A DNA stretch of 64,000 bases from Sphingobacteriales bacterium 39-19 (GTDB lineage: Bacteria > Bacteroidota > Bacteroidia > Chitinophagales > Chitinophagaceae), in assembly GCA_001898465.1 (NCBI GenBank), contig MKTX01000005.1, positions 1 through 64,000 of the forward strand. Direction: 5' to 3'. Positions 38,335-47,853 of the stretch are shown here, piece by piece. A model generated the notes under the pieces. It was not told where the DNA came from. It saw only the letters and a list, made by a program, of their open reading frames with translations, and made no database searches. Position numbers and translations under genes: made by a program. How positions within the stretch are numbered: the stretch's first letter is position 1; every line of letters starts with the position of its first letter.

Positions 38335-39147
38335 TTAAATACTCACATTAAAATCCCGTAAGGCATCATTCAAACTTGTTTTTAAATCGGTTGACTCTTT
38401 TCTTTTTCCAATGATCAAAGCACAACCCACACCATATTCTCCTGCAGCAAATTTTTTATTATACGTACCGGGTATTACCACACTTCTTGCCGGCACCACG
38501 CCTTTTGTTTCAATAGGCTGGTTACCACTTACATCTATAATCTTAGTACTTTGGGTAAGTACCACATTAGCGCCCAATACGGCTTCTTTTTCTACTTTCA
38601 CCCCTTCTACCACAATGCAACGACTTCCTATAAAACAACCATCTTCAATAATCACCGGGCTGGCCTGTACGGGTTCCAGCACTCCCCCAATACCCACACC
38701 GCCACTCAGGTGAACGGCTTTGCCTATTTGTGCACAACTGCCTACCGTAGCCCAGGTATCTACCATGGTTCCTTCATCTACATAAGCACCAATATTTACG
38801 TAAGATGGCATTAAAACAACATTCTTTGCCAAATACGATCCATAGCGTGCAATGGCATGTGGAACAGCACGGACACCCAGTTCTTTATAATTTTTTTTAA
38901 GCAACATTTTATCATAAAATTCAAAAGGGCCCAGTTCCCATGTTTGCATTTGCTGTATACCAAAATATAATAAGATAGCTTGTTTCACCCATTCATTTAC
39001 CTGCCATCCCGGCCCCATGGGTTCGGCAGTACGCAACCTCCCTTTATCCACTTCTTCTATCACCGTTTTTACTGCATTCGCATATGTTTCCTGCTGCAAT
39101 AGCGACCGCTCTGCCCAGGCTGCCAAAATTAATTCCTGTAAACTCAT
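38335..39147 (-). CDS. dapD: 2,3,4,5-tetrahydropyridine-2,6-dicarboxylate N-succinyltransferase
   Basis: 270 residues. An N-terminal helical domain (to ~100) is followed by a left-handed beta-helix with hexapeptide repeats (YVNIGAYVDEGTMVDTWATVGSCAQIG, VIIEDGCFIGSRCIVVEGV). It succinylates tetrahydrodipicolinate in the diaminopimelate pathway, downstream of DapA, which is encoded at 1.5-2.3 kb. The C-terminal region LKTSLNDALRDFNVSI is typical of DapD. It diverges from the glycosyltransferase gene, with a 53-nt gap. Confidence 0.94.
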   Translation of the reverse strand: MSLQELILAAWAERSLLQQETYANAVKTVIEEVDKGRLRTAEPMGPGWQVNEWVKQAILLYFGIQQMQTWELGPFEFYDKMLLKKNYKELGVRAVPHAIARYGSYLAKNVVLMPSYVNIGAYVDEGTMVDTWATVGSCAQIGKAVHLSGGVGIGGVLEPVQASPVIIEDGCFIGSRCIVVEGVKVEKEAVLGANVVLTQSTKIIDVSGNQPIETKGVVPARSVVIPGTYNKKFAAGEYGVGCALIIGKRKESTDLKTSLNDALRDFNVSI

Positions 39148-39200
39148 GATGAATATATTTTTGCAAACTTAATCAATAAAAACCTTCAATTTTGCAATGC

Positions 39201-40211
39201 ATGCACCCGGTAAAGAACATACTCATCAGGTTGCCCAACTGGCTGGGAGATATGGTAATGGCTACGCCATTGGTGAAAGCGATCGGGCTGCAGTATCCCG
39301 ATGCTACTATAGATGTGATTGCCAAAAAAGGAATCGATTTTTTATTGGATTCATTTCCCCCGCATCAGCATACCTATTCATTTGATAAAGCAGCTTACCC
39401 GGGGTTAGCAGGTGCCTGGAAATTTGGAAAAGAAATTTCTAAACAAAAGAAATATGATCTATTATTTTGTATGCCCGATTCGCTTTCATCGGCCGTAATG
39501 GCCAGGGCCACAAATGCAAAAAATAGAATTGGATTCAGCAAAGAAATGCGCCAACTGCTCTTAACCGATGCATATAAAAAACCCAGGGGCAAACACCGGG
39601 TAGAAGAATACATGTGCCTTCTGGAGAAATACACAAAACAAAAATTAAATACGCCTCCGGTAGAATTAAAAGTTACGGCACCCTTGCCTCCTCAATTTAC
39701 AGCGCCCTACTGGGTAATCAATATCAATTCAGAAGCCTCTTCAAGGCGCTTGCCTGCTGCAAAAGCCGTTAGTATCATTCAAAAAATAAGAACCATTACA
39801 CAAGATACAATCCTGCTTATTGGAAGTCCGAAGGAAAGCGATTTTGTAAACGAAGTTTATGCCCAGCTGGAGAATAAAACGAACATCATATCCATAGCTG
39901 GTAAAACCAGTATTGCTGAATTAACCGGTTTATTATCTCATGCAGAAATAATGCTTACTACCGATAGTGGCCCGGCACATGTATCCTATGCGCTGGGTAC
40001 ACCCACTTTGGTTTTGTTTGGCGCCGGCAATGAAAAAAACACAGGCCCCTTTAATAAAAATAACAGTTGTGTAATTCGATTGGGTAAATTAGCTTGCGAA
40101 CCCTGTATGAATAATGTTTGCAAAATATATGGAATACCCGAATGCTTATTACAACTGGATGAAAACAAAATTGCGGAATCCGCATTACAATTATTAAAAA
40201 ATAAGAATTGA
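39201..40211 (+). CDS. Glycosyltransferase family 9 (ADP-heptose:LPS heptosyltransferase-like)
   Basis: 336 residues from the ATG at 39201 (MHPVKNILIRLPNWLGDMVMATP); the ORF track begins at a TTG three codons upstream. The N-terminal domain carries the GT9 signature RLPNWLGDMVMATPLVKAI, and the C-terminal domain has LTTDSGPAHVSYALGTPTLVLFG, the donor-binding motif. The Cys-rich CEPCMNNVCKIYGIPECLLQ near the end is common in heptosyltransferases. It likely adds heptose to the lipopolysaccharide core at the inner membrane. Its TGA overlaps the TTG start of the next gene. Confidence 0.87.
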   Translation: MHPVKNILIRLPNWLGDMVMATPLVKAIGLQYPDATIDVIAKKGIDFLLDSFPPHQHTYSFDKAAYPGLAGAWKFGKEISKQKKYDLLFCMPDSLSSAVMARATNAKNRIGFSKEMRQLLLTDAYKKPRGKHRVEEYMCLLEKYTKQKLNTPPVELKVTAPLPPQFTAPYWVININSEASSRRLPAAKAVSIIQKIRTITQDTILLIGSPKESDFVNEVYAQLENKTNIISIAGKTSIAELTGLLSHAEIMLTTDSGPAHVSYALGTPTLVLFGAGNEKNTGPFNKNNSCVIRLGKLACEPCMNNVCKIYGIPECLLQLDENKIAESALQLLKNKN

Positions 40212-40777
40212 TTTTTGAAGACGATATCGCAACTTGCCTGTCTGTATTAAAAAAAGGAGGAATTATTTTATACCCCACCGATACCGTATGGGGTATTGGC
40301 TGCGATGCAACCAATGAACAAGCCGTTCAAAAAATATATGCGTTAAAAAAAAGGCAGCAGGATAAGAGTATGATCATATTACTAAGCCGGGAAAGTGATA
40401 TACTTCAATATAGTAACCAGGATTACCCTAAAGTGTATGACTACATCAAAGATGTAGCAAAACCGGTTACCGTCATTTATAAAGAAGCTAAAAACCTGGC
40501 TAAAAACCTGGTAAATTCCGATGGGAGTATTGCGATTCGGATCGTAAGAGATAAATTTTGTAAAACATTAATTGATCTTTTTGGCAAGCCCATTGTAAGT
40601 ACATCCTCCAACATCAGCGGCTATCCTCCCCCTACCTATTTCAGGGATATAGATATTGAAATTAAAAACGGGGTTGATTATATTGTACAGTACCGGCAGG
40701 ATGATACTACCATGGCCAGGCCCAGCACCGTAGTAACCATTGATGAAGATGGAAAAATTGTAATTTTACGCCCTTAG
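40208..40777 (+). CDS. tsaC: Threonylcarbamoyl-AMP synthase (Sua5/YciO/YrdC family)
   Basis: 189 residues: KKGGIILYPTDTVWGIGCDA at the start, KKRQQDKSMIILL, PVTVIYKEAKNLA, GSIAIRIVRDKF and KPIVSTSSNISGYPPP are the YrdC-domain landmarks. The enzyme makes threonylcarbamoyl-AMP for the t6A37 tRNA modification. The start is TTG at 40208, overlapping the upstream TGA as TTGA; no ATG occurs before the conserved core. The stop overlaps the convergent beta-barrel gene by 4 nt. The related YciO function is a less likely alternative. Confidence 0.87.
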   Translation: MIFEDDIATCLSVLKKGGIILYPTDTVWGIGCDATNEQAVQKIYALKKRQQDKSMIILLSRESDILQYSNQDYPKVYDYIKDVAKPVTVIYKEAKNLAKNLVNSDGSIAIRIVRDKFCKTLIDLFGKPIVSTSSNISGYPPPTYFRDIDIEIKNGVDYIVQYRQDDTTMARPSTVVTIDEDGKIVILRP

Positions 40778-41355
40778 AAAGCAATGCCGATCCCCAATTG
40801 AAAACCCTGGCTTTTCCATTTTTCTTTATTATCAATATCATTCAGGTTGGTTAAACCCAAAGCATACCGGCCGTAAATTTTAAATTTAGAAACATTTACC
40901 TGCACCCCGCCGAGCATACTAAAATCACCTTCTTTAAAAGCTTGCTGGCCTGTTTGCAGTAAATTTTTATCGGCACTTTTTAAAATACCAAACTGGGGGC
41001 CTGCCTGTAAATAGATAAAGGGGTTCAATTTGTAATTTACTATCAAAGGGATTTTAAAATACCTCAGTTGAGCGCCTTTCATATTCCCGAATTTATATAC
41101 ATCACTATAATTACTGCTGCTGTCAATATTTACCGAACTGAATAGAAATTCGGGTTGAATAGAGAACTTGGGAGAAATACCAATTTCTGTAAATACCCCC
41201 AGGTGATAACCATAAGAAAATTGTTCACTAAAAGTTTTGCTATTTATTTTTTGAATATCCGTACCTGCTTTTACACCAAATTGAAAGCCTTGTGCCAGGC
41301 AGGTAACACCTATTAAAGAGAAAGCAAAGACCAGGGTGAGCATTTTGTTTTTCAT
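40774..41355 (-). CDS. Outer-membrane beta-barrel protein, PorT-like (paralogue)
   Basis: 193 residues with signal peptide MKNKMLTLVFAFSLIGVTCLAQ, then a barrel pattern (FGVKAGTDIQKINSK, FTEIGISPKFSIQPEFLFSS, YFKIPLIVNYKLNPFIYLQAGPQFG) ending in Phe. It is homologous along its length to the protein encoded at 27475-28101, but the genes are 13 kb apart with unrelated neighbours. Its stop overlaps the tsaC stop. Function unknown. Confidence 0.8.
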   Translation of the reverse strand: MKNKMLTLVFAFSLIGVTCLAQGFQFGVKAGTDIQKINSKTFSEQFSYGYHLGVFTEIGISPKFSIQPEFLFSSVNIDSSSNYSDVYKFGNMKGAQLRYFKIPLIVNYKLNPFIYLQAGPQFGILKSADKNLLQTGQQAFKEGDFSMLGGVQVNVSKFKIYGRYALGLTNLNDIDNKEKWKSQGFQLGIGIAF

Positions 41356-41503
41356 GAAAATTTATTTTCTGTGTTGATAATGGTTTTTCCTGTAAAGCCA
41401 ATCTTTGTACCAAATTAAATATTGATTGCCAAGTAGCTTGTTAAAAAAACAATAAAGCATTCCATTATAAGATGCCTGTACTTGCAAAAAGTTTAAAATA
41501 AGG

Positions 41504-41534
41504 TTTGTTAATAACATGAAATAGCATACCTTTG
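41504..41534 (+). promoter_or_regulatory. Consensus Bacteroidota promoter for the DEAD-box helicase
   Basis: TTTG (41504-41507), a spacer of exactly 19 nt, and TACCTTTG (41527-41534) match the sigma-ABfr-type consensus. Transcription should begin near 41540. Confidence 0.8.
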
Positions 41535-41539
41535 CGGCG

Positions 41540-41723
41540 GTTTTTACAATTTTAGAATTGCATGACGTGCTAAGATGCTGTTGATAACAGTGTAAGAGTT
41601 ATCTCCTCTTTTTTTTCTCTCCAACGGCCGGGGCATTACATGTAACCAGAAACAATTTTTTGTGATGATACATGTTATTGCCAACGCAAATGCAGGGCGT
41701 CACTTTATATTAAACATTATAAC
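41540..41723 (+). promoter_or_regulatory. Long 5' leader of the DEAD-box helicase gene
   Basis: About 180 nt of untranslated leader. Visible stems are gataac/gttatc (41583-41603) and a longer one, ggcattacatgt (41632-41643) against acatgttattgcc (41670-41682), with one bulge. A pyrimidine tract (ctcctcttttttttctctcc) lies between them. Cold-shock helicase genes often have long structured leaders; whether this one senses temperature is inference. The part from 41356 to 41503 holds no gene. Confidence 0.5.
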
Positions 41724-43427
41724 ATGAACTTATTTGAGTCATTAGGGCTTAACGAAAACATCGTAAAGTCAGTAGAAGCATTAGGCTTTACCGAACCTAC
41801 CGCTATACAGGAAAAAGCGATCCCCATCTTACTTTCAGGAACCACCGATTTTGTGGGCCTTGCCCAAACCGGTACCGGTAAAACTGCCGCTTTTGGATTA
41901 CCGCTTTTACAACTCATCCAGGCGGCAGATAAATTTCCGCAGGCATTAATAGTATGCCCTACACGTGAACTTTGTTTACAAATCACCAACGATATTACCA
42001 CTTTTGCGAAATTCAGCAAGGGTATGCACATTGAAGCCGTGTATGGAGGCGCCTCTATTGTAATGCAAATCCGAAACCTTAAAAGAGGCGTACAAATAGT
42101 AGTAGCCACACCAGGCAGGCTGATTGATTTGATAGAACGTAAAGCCATCGATCTGCAAAAAGTAAAGTATGTAGTATTAGATGAAGCCGATGAAATGCTG
42201 AATATGGGTTTTAGAGATGATATAGATTTTGTTTTGAAAAACACTATTAACCGGGAAAGTACCTGGTTGTTTAGTGCCACCATGCCGCCTGAAGTAAGGG
42301 CCATCTCTAAAAATTACATGACCCAACCCAAAGAAATTACCGTAGGCAAGAAAAACAGCGGGAATGCAAATATTGCTCACCAGTATTTTGTAGTGCCGGC
42401 CCAGCACCGGTATGAAGTGCTAAAAAGGGTGATCGATTTTAACCCCGGTATGTATGGTATTATTTTTACCAGGACAAAAGCCGATGCACAGGATATAGCT
42501 GAAAAACTTTCCCGTAGTGGTTACGATATTGAAGCATTGCATGGCGACCTTACCCAACAACAAAGAGATAAAGTAATGGGCCGTTTCCGCAACAAAACAT
42601 TACAGTTGCTTATTGCCACCGATGTTGCCGCCAGGGGTATTGATGTAGATGGTATTACCCACGTTATTAATTTTGAATTACCTGACGATTTGGAAGTATA
42701 TACTCACCGCAGCGGACGTACAGCCCGTGCCGGAAAGAGTGGAATCTGTATTTCTATTTGCCATAGCAGGGAGTTGTACAAGATCCGTTCGATAGAAAAA
42801 CTAATTAATGCTTCTTTTCATAAACTGGATGTACCTTCCGGTAGTGATGTCTGCAGAAAACAATTTTTTCATTTTATGGATAAATTAAATGCGGTAGATA
42901 TATCAAACGGCGAATATGAAAATTATTTACCCGACCTGATCAAAAAATTTGAAAATGTAAGTAAGGAAGAAGTTTTACAACGGGTGGCGGCTTTGGAGTT
43001 TAATCAATTTTTAAAATATTACAACAATGCCGATGATCTGAATTCTAAAGAAATACGTATCCCCCGTAATGAATCCAGGGAAACAGGAGGCCGCCGGGAA
43101 CGGGGATCTTACAACCGGCGGGATAATGGATATACCCGGTTATTTATAAACCTGGGAACAAAAGATGGTTTTTATAAAGCCAGTTTTTTACAATTCATTT
43201 TAGATGAAAGTAATTTAAATAAAGAAGTGCTTGGCAAAATTGATATGCGAGATATGAATACCTGGGTAGAAGTAGATCAGCAAAACGCAGGTAAAATGAT
43301 AAAATCTTTGGATGGCAAAAAATTCAATAATCGTATTATCCGTATGAATGAAGCGGATGGCGGATTTAAAAGACCCTCTGATGAGGGCAGAAGACAGCAT
43401 AGCAGCCAACGCAAACGGGCTTATTAA
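41724..43427 (+). CDS. DEAD-box ATP-dependent RNA helicase with DbpA-type RNA-binding domain
   Basis: 567 residues: Q-motif GFTEPTAIQEKAIP, Walker A AQTGTGKT (47-54), PTRELC, DEADE, SAT, and HRSGRTARAGKSG. After the helicase core (~1-365), a linker (ETGGRRERGSYNRRDNG) leads to a DbpA-like RRM (~470-545: YTRLFINLGTKDGFYKASFLQF) and a basic tail. This is the CsdA/DeaD or DbpA architecture used in ribosome assembly and cold adaptation. It has its own promoter, leader and terminator. Confidence 0.92.
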   Translation: MNLFESLGLNENIVKSVEALGFTEPTAIQEKAIPILLSGTTDFVGLAQTGTGKTAAFGLPLLQLIQAADKFPQALIVCPTRELCLQITNDITTFAKFSKGMHIEAVYGGASIVMQIRNLKRGVQIVVATPGRLIDLIERKAIDLQKVKYVVLDEADEMLNMGFRDDIDFVLKNTINRESTWLFSATMPPEVRAISKNYMTQPKEITVGKKNSGNANIAHQYFVVPAQHRYEVLKRVIDFNPGMYGIIFTRTKADAQDIAEKLSRSGYDIEALHGDLTQQQRDKVMGRFRNKTLQLLIATDVAARGIDVDGITHVINFELPDDLEVYTHRSGRTARAGKSGICISICHSRELYKIRSIEKLINASFHKLDVPSGSDVCRKQFFHFMDKLNAVDISNGEYENYLPDLIKKFENVSKEEVLQRVAALEFNQFLKYYNNADDLNSKEIRIPRNESRETGGRRERGSYNRRDNGYTRLFINLGTKDGFYKASFLQFILDESNLNKEVLGKIDMRDMNTWVEVDQQNAGKMIKSLDGKKFNNRIIRMNEADGGFKRPSDEGRRQHSSQRKRAY

Positions 43428-43453
43428 TTGTCATTACGAATATGTATTTACAG

Positions 43454-43482
43454 GGTTGTTTTAATTAAACAACCTTTTTTTA
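43454..43482 (+). terminator. Rho-independent terminator of the DEAD-box helicase gene
   Basis: An 8-bp stem ggttgttt (43454-43461) / aaacaacc (43467-43474) with loop taatt is followed by seven T. Confidence 0.85.
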
Positions 43483-43534
43483 TTTATTTTTTTACAAAAA
43501 ACTTACCCCCCATTACCCCTTTATGAAATGAGTT

Positions 43535-44782
43535 CTATTGACTTAAAATAAATTGGCGCAACATATTTAAACCATGCATAGCTGTTAATTGTATATTTTT
43601 TTGCCGGTCAAAACGCAAATTCAATTTTTTAGTTTGTATATCCAATGCACTGCCTACCGCAATCCAAACGGTGCCTACCGGTTTTTCTGCTGAGCCTCCA
43701 CCGGGGCCCATAATGCCGGTAACAGCAATCGCATAAGTAGATTTTAATTTACTCAAAACACCTGTTAACATTTCCCTTGCTACCGGCTCACTCACAGCTC
43801 CGTATTGCTGCAGTATTTCACTGTTCACTGATAATACTTCTTCTTTTACCGCATTGCTATAGCAAACCACGCCCCCATTATAATAGGCAGAAGAACCTGG
43901 CATGGATGTTATTAAATGAGAAATATAACCGCCCGTACAACTTTCTGCAAGCGCTAAACTGGCATTTTGCCGGGTAAGTAAATGAGCTACTACTGATTCT
44001 AAAGTTTCATCTTTATCCGTTACCATATATGCAGCAACCAATTGCTTCAATTGCCGGAAAAGTGTATCTAACAAGGAAGATGTTTGCGCTTTATCTTTCC
44101 CGGTAGCAGTAAGCCGGAGCCGAACCATCCCATGGGCGGGTAAGTATGCCAGGCGTACTGAAGAGGGCAATGATTTTTCGTAATCATTAATCATTTCTGC
44201 CAGGAAGGATTCACCAATACCCGCCGTTAACAAAGTTTGATGTACGATGCACTCCATCCCAAACTCCTTTATCAAATATGGAATTACTCCGTCTTCCATC
44301 ATACCCATCATTTCATCAGGCACGCCCGGCATACTAATAAATATTTTTTCGTTCTGCTTAAATAGCATCCCCGGGGCAGTACCTCTTTTATTTAGCAATA
44401 CAGTACAGCAATCCGGCACCTCGGCTTGTTTTAAATTGATTTCCTGTAAGGGCCTTTTAAAAACTTCTTCAAATAAATATGTTACATTCTTTAACGCTTC
44501 AGTATCTACAATCATCTTACCTCCAAAATATGCGCACAATACATACTTAGTAATATCATCGTTTGTAGGCCCCAATCCACCAGTTATCAATATCACGGAA
44601 GATTGTTTTCTCTCTTCATCAAGGGCATGTATAATATCCGGCTTATTATCGCCAATAGCAACCCTGCGAATAACCGCAAAACCTGCTTTATTTAATGCCT
44701 GAGCCATCCAGGCGCTATTGGTATCTACTACCTGGCCAATAAGCAATTCGTCGCCAATGGTAATGATTGAAACAGGGATCAT
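43535..44782 (-). CDS. cinA: CinA family protein, nicotinamide-nucleotide amidase
   Basis: 415 residues with both CinA parts. The N-terminal molybdopterin-binding-like (COG1058) domain (~1-170) has IITIGDELLIGQVVDTNSAWMAQAL and LITGGLGPTNDD. The C-terminal deamidase domain (~255-410) has LALAESCTGGYISHLIT and AVTGIMGPGGGSAEKPVGTVWIAV. Family members cleave ADP-ribose pyrophosphate and deamidate NMN in pyridine-nucleotide salvage. The gene diverges from dacB. The competence name is historical; no competence gene is nearby. Confidence 0.92.
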   Translation of the reverse strand: MIPVSIITIGDELLIGQVVDTNSAWMAQALNKAGFAVIRRVAIGDNKPDIIHALDEERKQSSVILITGGLGPTNDDITKYVLCAYFGGKMIVDTEALKNVTYLFEEVFKRPLQEINLKQAEVPDCCTVLLNKRGTAPGMLFKQNEKIFISMPGVPDEMMGMMEDGVIPYLIKEFGMECIVHQTLLTAGIGESFLAEMINDYEKSLPSSVRLAYLPAHGMVRLRLTATGKDKAQTSSLLDTLFRQLKQLVAAYMVTDKDETLESVVAHLLTRQNASLALAESCTGGYISHLITSMPGSSAYYNGGVVCYSNAVKEEVLSVNSEILQQYGAVSEPVAREMLTGVLSKLKSTYAIAVTGIMGPGGGSAEKPVGTVWIAVGSALDIQTKKLNLRFDRQKNIQLTAMHGLNMLRQFILSQ

Positions 44783-44892
44783 ACTTTAAAATTAAATTAG
44801 GCCAGGAACAATACGCTTATTGAATCTGCAGAAAATACAACTTCATTTCCGGGCACAACAAAATTAATTCATTTAGCTTTGGAGTTATAAAT

Positions 44893-46302
44893 ATGTTTAT
44901 GAAAGCCTTACTCCTTCTTGTTTTTATAACTTCTTTCCAGGCTGGCCTTACCCAGGAACTTCCTGTTACCCTTTCAGAATATTTTTCAAAGATGGAAGAA
45001 GACCCCCAATTTTCATCAGCCATTATCGGGTTTTATGTGCTGGAATCCAAATCCGGTAAGATCATTTATTCTAAAAATGAAAATACAGGCCTGGCGCCTG
45101 CCAGTACTTTAAAAATTATTACCAGCGCCACTGCTTTTGAGATGCTGGGAAAAGATTATAGATTTAAAACAACTATTGGGTACAGCGGGAAAATTACGAA
45201 GCATGTATTGGATGGTAACTTAATTATTACCGGATACGGAGATCCCAGCTTTGGCAGTGACAGATGGCAACAAACTTCACATCCTGAAAAAGAAATAGCA
45301 GCCCTTTTACAAGCCAGAGGAATAAAAAAAATTACGGGGGGTATTTTTGTAAACGATCTCAAATGGGGTTATGACCCCATACCCGATGGCTGGATATGGC
45401 AGGATATTGGAAACTATTATGGAGCAGGAGCACGTGGTTTTAACTGGCACGAAAACCAGTTTGATTTATTCTTACAATCAGCAGATACAGCAGGGGGACC
45501 TACAACCCTTATAAAAACAGCACCTCCTTGTATAGCCAGAAATATGATAAACGCAATTGGCACCGGCGAAAAAAACAGTGGCGATAATGCTTATTTATAT
45601 TCAACACCATATAACAATAAAATATTTGCTAAAGGAACCATTCCCCCGGCTAAAAATAATTTCAATGTAAAAGGAAGCCTTCCCGATGCTGCCCTAACTT
45701 TTGCTGAGGTATTGGGAAATTACTTAACCGATGCCGGTATTTCTCACCCTGCATTATATCGTTCATATGGGTACCTGTATTTGCAAAATGAACCCTTTCC
45801 ACAACAGGCAGATACTTTACAAACGCTTTATTCCCCCATTTTAGATTCTATTAACTATTGGTTTTTGCAAAAAAGCGTAAACCTGTTTGGAGAAGCATTT
45901 TTAAAAATGATGGCAATTGAAAAAAATAAACCCGGTCTCACCGATTCGGGCGTACATATCATCCGTAATTTTTGGGCAGCCCAACAAATTGAAAAAAACA
46001 CATTGAAGATAGTAGATGGCAGTGGCTTATCACCCGCCAACCGGGTAACGGCAAAAGCATTGGTGAACATACTTTCATATGCCAGGAAACAGAGCTGGTT
46101 CCCCCGCTTTTATGATGCCTTACCGGTAATACATGGTATTAAAATGAAAAGCGGGTACATAAGTGGTGCCCGGGCATATACCGGTTTTATTGAAAACAAA
46201 AAAGGAGAAAATTTTACATTTGCCATTATCGTAAACAATATTGATGGTAGCCCAACCAGTTCCCGGGAAAAAATATGGCAACTCCTGGATTTGCTTAAAT
46301 AA
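44893..46302 (+). CDS. dacB: D-alanyl-D-alanine carboxypeptidase/endopeptidase, PBP4 (S13) family
   Basis: 469 residues, signal peptide ~1-20 (a start at the second ATG, residue 3, is equally possible). The active-site motif is PASTLKIIT (Ser71-xx-Lys74). SGLSPANRVT supplies the SxN motif, and KSGYISGARAYTG the KTG-like motif, here KSG. An S13-specific insert domain lies between the first two motifs. It acts in the periplasm on peptidoglycan cross-links. TAGCTTTG at 44874-44881 could be a -7 box but lacks a -33 partner. Confidence 0.9.
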   Translation: MFMKALLLLVFITSFQAGLTQELPVTLSEYFSKMEEDPQFSSAIIGFYVLESKSGKIIYSKNENTGLAPASTLKIITSATAFEMLGKDYRFKTTIGYSGKITKHVLDGNLIITGYGDPSFGSDRWQQTSHPEKEIAALLQARGIKKITGGIFVNDLKWGYDPIPDGWIWQDIGNYYGAGARGFNWHENQFDLFLQSADTAGGPTTLIKTAPPCIARNMINAIGTGEKNSGDNAYLYSTPYNNKIFAKGTIPPAKNNFNVKGSLPDAALTFAEVLGNYLTDAGISHPALYRSYGYLYLQNEPFPQQADTLQTLYSPILDSINYWFLQKSVNLFGEAFLKMMAIEKNKPGLTDSGVHIIRNFWAAQQIEKNTLKIVDGSGLSPANRVTAKALVNILSYARKQSWFPRFYDALPVIHGIKMKSGYISGARAYTGFIENKKGENFTFAIIVNNIDGSPTSSREKIWQLLDLLK

Positions 46303-46377
46303 AAAGCGCTGTCGAAAGGCGGTTTTACATACATGTAAGGCCTTCTTTATTTTGGCAATACATGAGGGTGTAAAAAA

Positions 46378-46403
46378 ATCCCGATAGAAGTACTTATCGG
46401 GAT
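46378..46403 (-). terminator. Rho-independent terminator of citrate synthase gene
   Basis: A 9-bp stem atcccgata (46378-46386) / tatcgggat (46395-46403), loop of 8, is followed on the minus strand by seven T. It lies 28 nt past the gltA stop. Confidence 0.82.
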
Positions 46404-46431
46404 CTTATTTGCATTTGTAATTAATATATTT

Positions 46432-47748
46432 TTAAATTTCTTCTTTCCCTTCTAACCAAAGTTTTATTTGATCGGTAGTAACAGATTTAGGCCTTTCCAA
46501 TGGCAGGTTCAGGGCCCGATCCCAGCAAAGGCTGGCCAATACGCCCAGTGCACGGCTTACACCAAATAGTACGGTATAAAATTCATATTCCACCATGCCG
46601 TAATGCACCAATAAAGCACCACTGTGGGCATCTACATTGGGCCAGGGGTTTTTGATTTTTGCAATAGATTGTAAAATGGGCGGCACTGTTTCATAAATAT
46701 TCCACACTGTATTTACCAGGGGATCATCTGGCATATGCTTTTTACCAAATTCCATTTGGGCAGTAAAGCGAGGATCTGTTTTGCGTAATACCGCATGGCC
46801 ATAACCCGGTACCACTTTACCTTCACTCAATGTTTTTTCAACGTATTCCTGTATTTGTTTTTTACTTGGGTTTTTGCTGCCGATAGATTCCTGCATATCA
46901 AAAATCCATTTAATCACTTCCTGGTTTGCTAACCCATGTAACGGGCCGGCTAGCCCATTCATACCTGCTGCAAATGCCAGGTAAGGATCGCTTAATGCAG
47001 AACCCACTAAATGGGTAGCATGGGCAGAAACATTCCCGCCTTCATGATCGGCATGGATGGTCATGTATAAACGCATCAGTTCTCTAAATCCTTTATCTTC
47101 AAACCCCAGCATGTGTGCAAAATTACCAGCCCAATCCAGCAATCCATTTGGCTGAATATGATCACCGTTTTTATATTTACGACGATATATATAGGCGGCG
47201 ATCCGGGGCAGGCGGGCTAATAAGATCAGGGCATCATCAAAAGTAGCTTCCCAATAATCTTTTTTATTCATGCCTTTGGCATATTTTTTTGCAAATTCAC
47301 TCTCAGTTTGCAAAGCCATGATGCCTACAACAAATTGCGTCATTGGATGAGAAGAAACCGGCATGGCTTCAATAGTTGCAAATACATGATTGGGTACATG
47401 GCTTCTGCGTTGCAATACATTGGTTACATGTTTTACTTCTTCTGCATTGGGGAGGTCGCCAATAAGCATTAAATATAAAAGGCCTTCGGGCAATGGTTCA
47501 TTACCATTGGGCGCCTTGGGTAGCTTTTCCTGTAATTCGGGTATGCTATAGCCCCGGAAGCGGATCCCTTCCTGCGGATCGAGCAAGGAGGTTTCTGTTA
47601 TTAATCCTGTGATTCCCCGCATTCCCTGAAAAACCTGGAGCAAATTATAATCTGAAACTACTTTTGAACCGTGTTCTTTTAATATCTCTTTAAATTCGGC
47701 AGCAACTTTATCTGATTTAGCTACAAACCTGTCTTTCATTATTCCCAT
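46432..47748 (-). CDS. gltA: Citrate synthase
   Basis: 438 residues; a start at Met4 (MKDRFVAKSD) is possible. The sequence resembles the mitochondrial-type enzyme found in many Bacteroidota: GIRFRGYSIPELQ near the N-terminus, HADHEGGNVSAHATHLVGSAL with the first catalytic His, VVPGYGHAVLRKTDPR with the second, and WPNVDAHSGALL with the catalytic Asp. It condenses oxaloacetate and acetyl-CoA in the TCA cycle. It is monocistronic with its own terminator. Confidence 0.95.
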   Translation of the reverse strand: MGIMKDRFVAKSDKVAAEFKEILKEHGSKVVSDYNLLQVFQGMRGITGLITETSLLDPQEGIRFRGYSIPELQEKLPKAPNGNEPLPEGLLYLMLIGDLPNAEEVKHVTNVLQRRSHVPNHVFATIEAMPVSSHPMTQFVVGIMALQTESEFAKKYAKGMNKKDYWEATFDDALILLARLPRIAAYIYRRKYKNGDHIQPNGLLDWAGNFAHMLGFEDKGFRELMRLYMTIHADHEGGNVSAHATHLVGSALSDPYLAFAAGMNGLAGPLHGLANQEVIKWIFDMQESIGSKNPSKKQIQEYVEKTLSEGKVVPGYGHAVLRKTDPRFTAQMEFGKKHMPDDPLVNTVWNIYETVPPILQSIAKIKNPWPNVDAHSGALLVHYGMVEYEFYTVLFGVSRALGVLASLCWDRALNLPLERPKSVTTDQIKLWLEGKEEI

Positions 47749-47853
47749 GTCAATATCATTATAAAAGGTAAATTATTTGGTATAAAATTACGATGACTGT
47801 AACTGGAAAACAAATCTCAATAAAGAAAATTAATAAGCCAAGCGATACAACCC

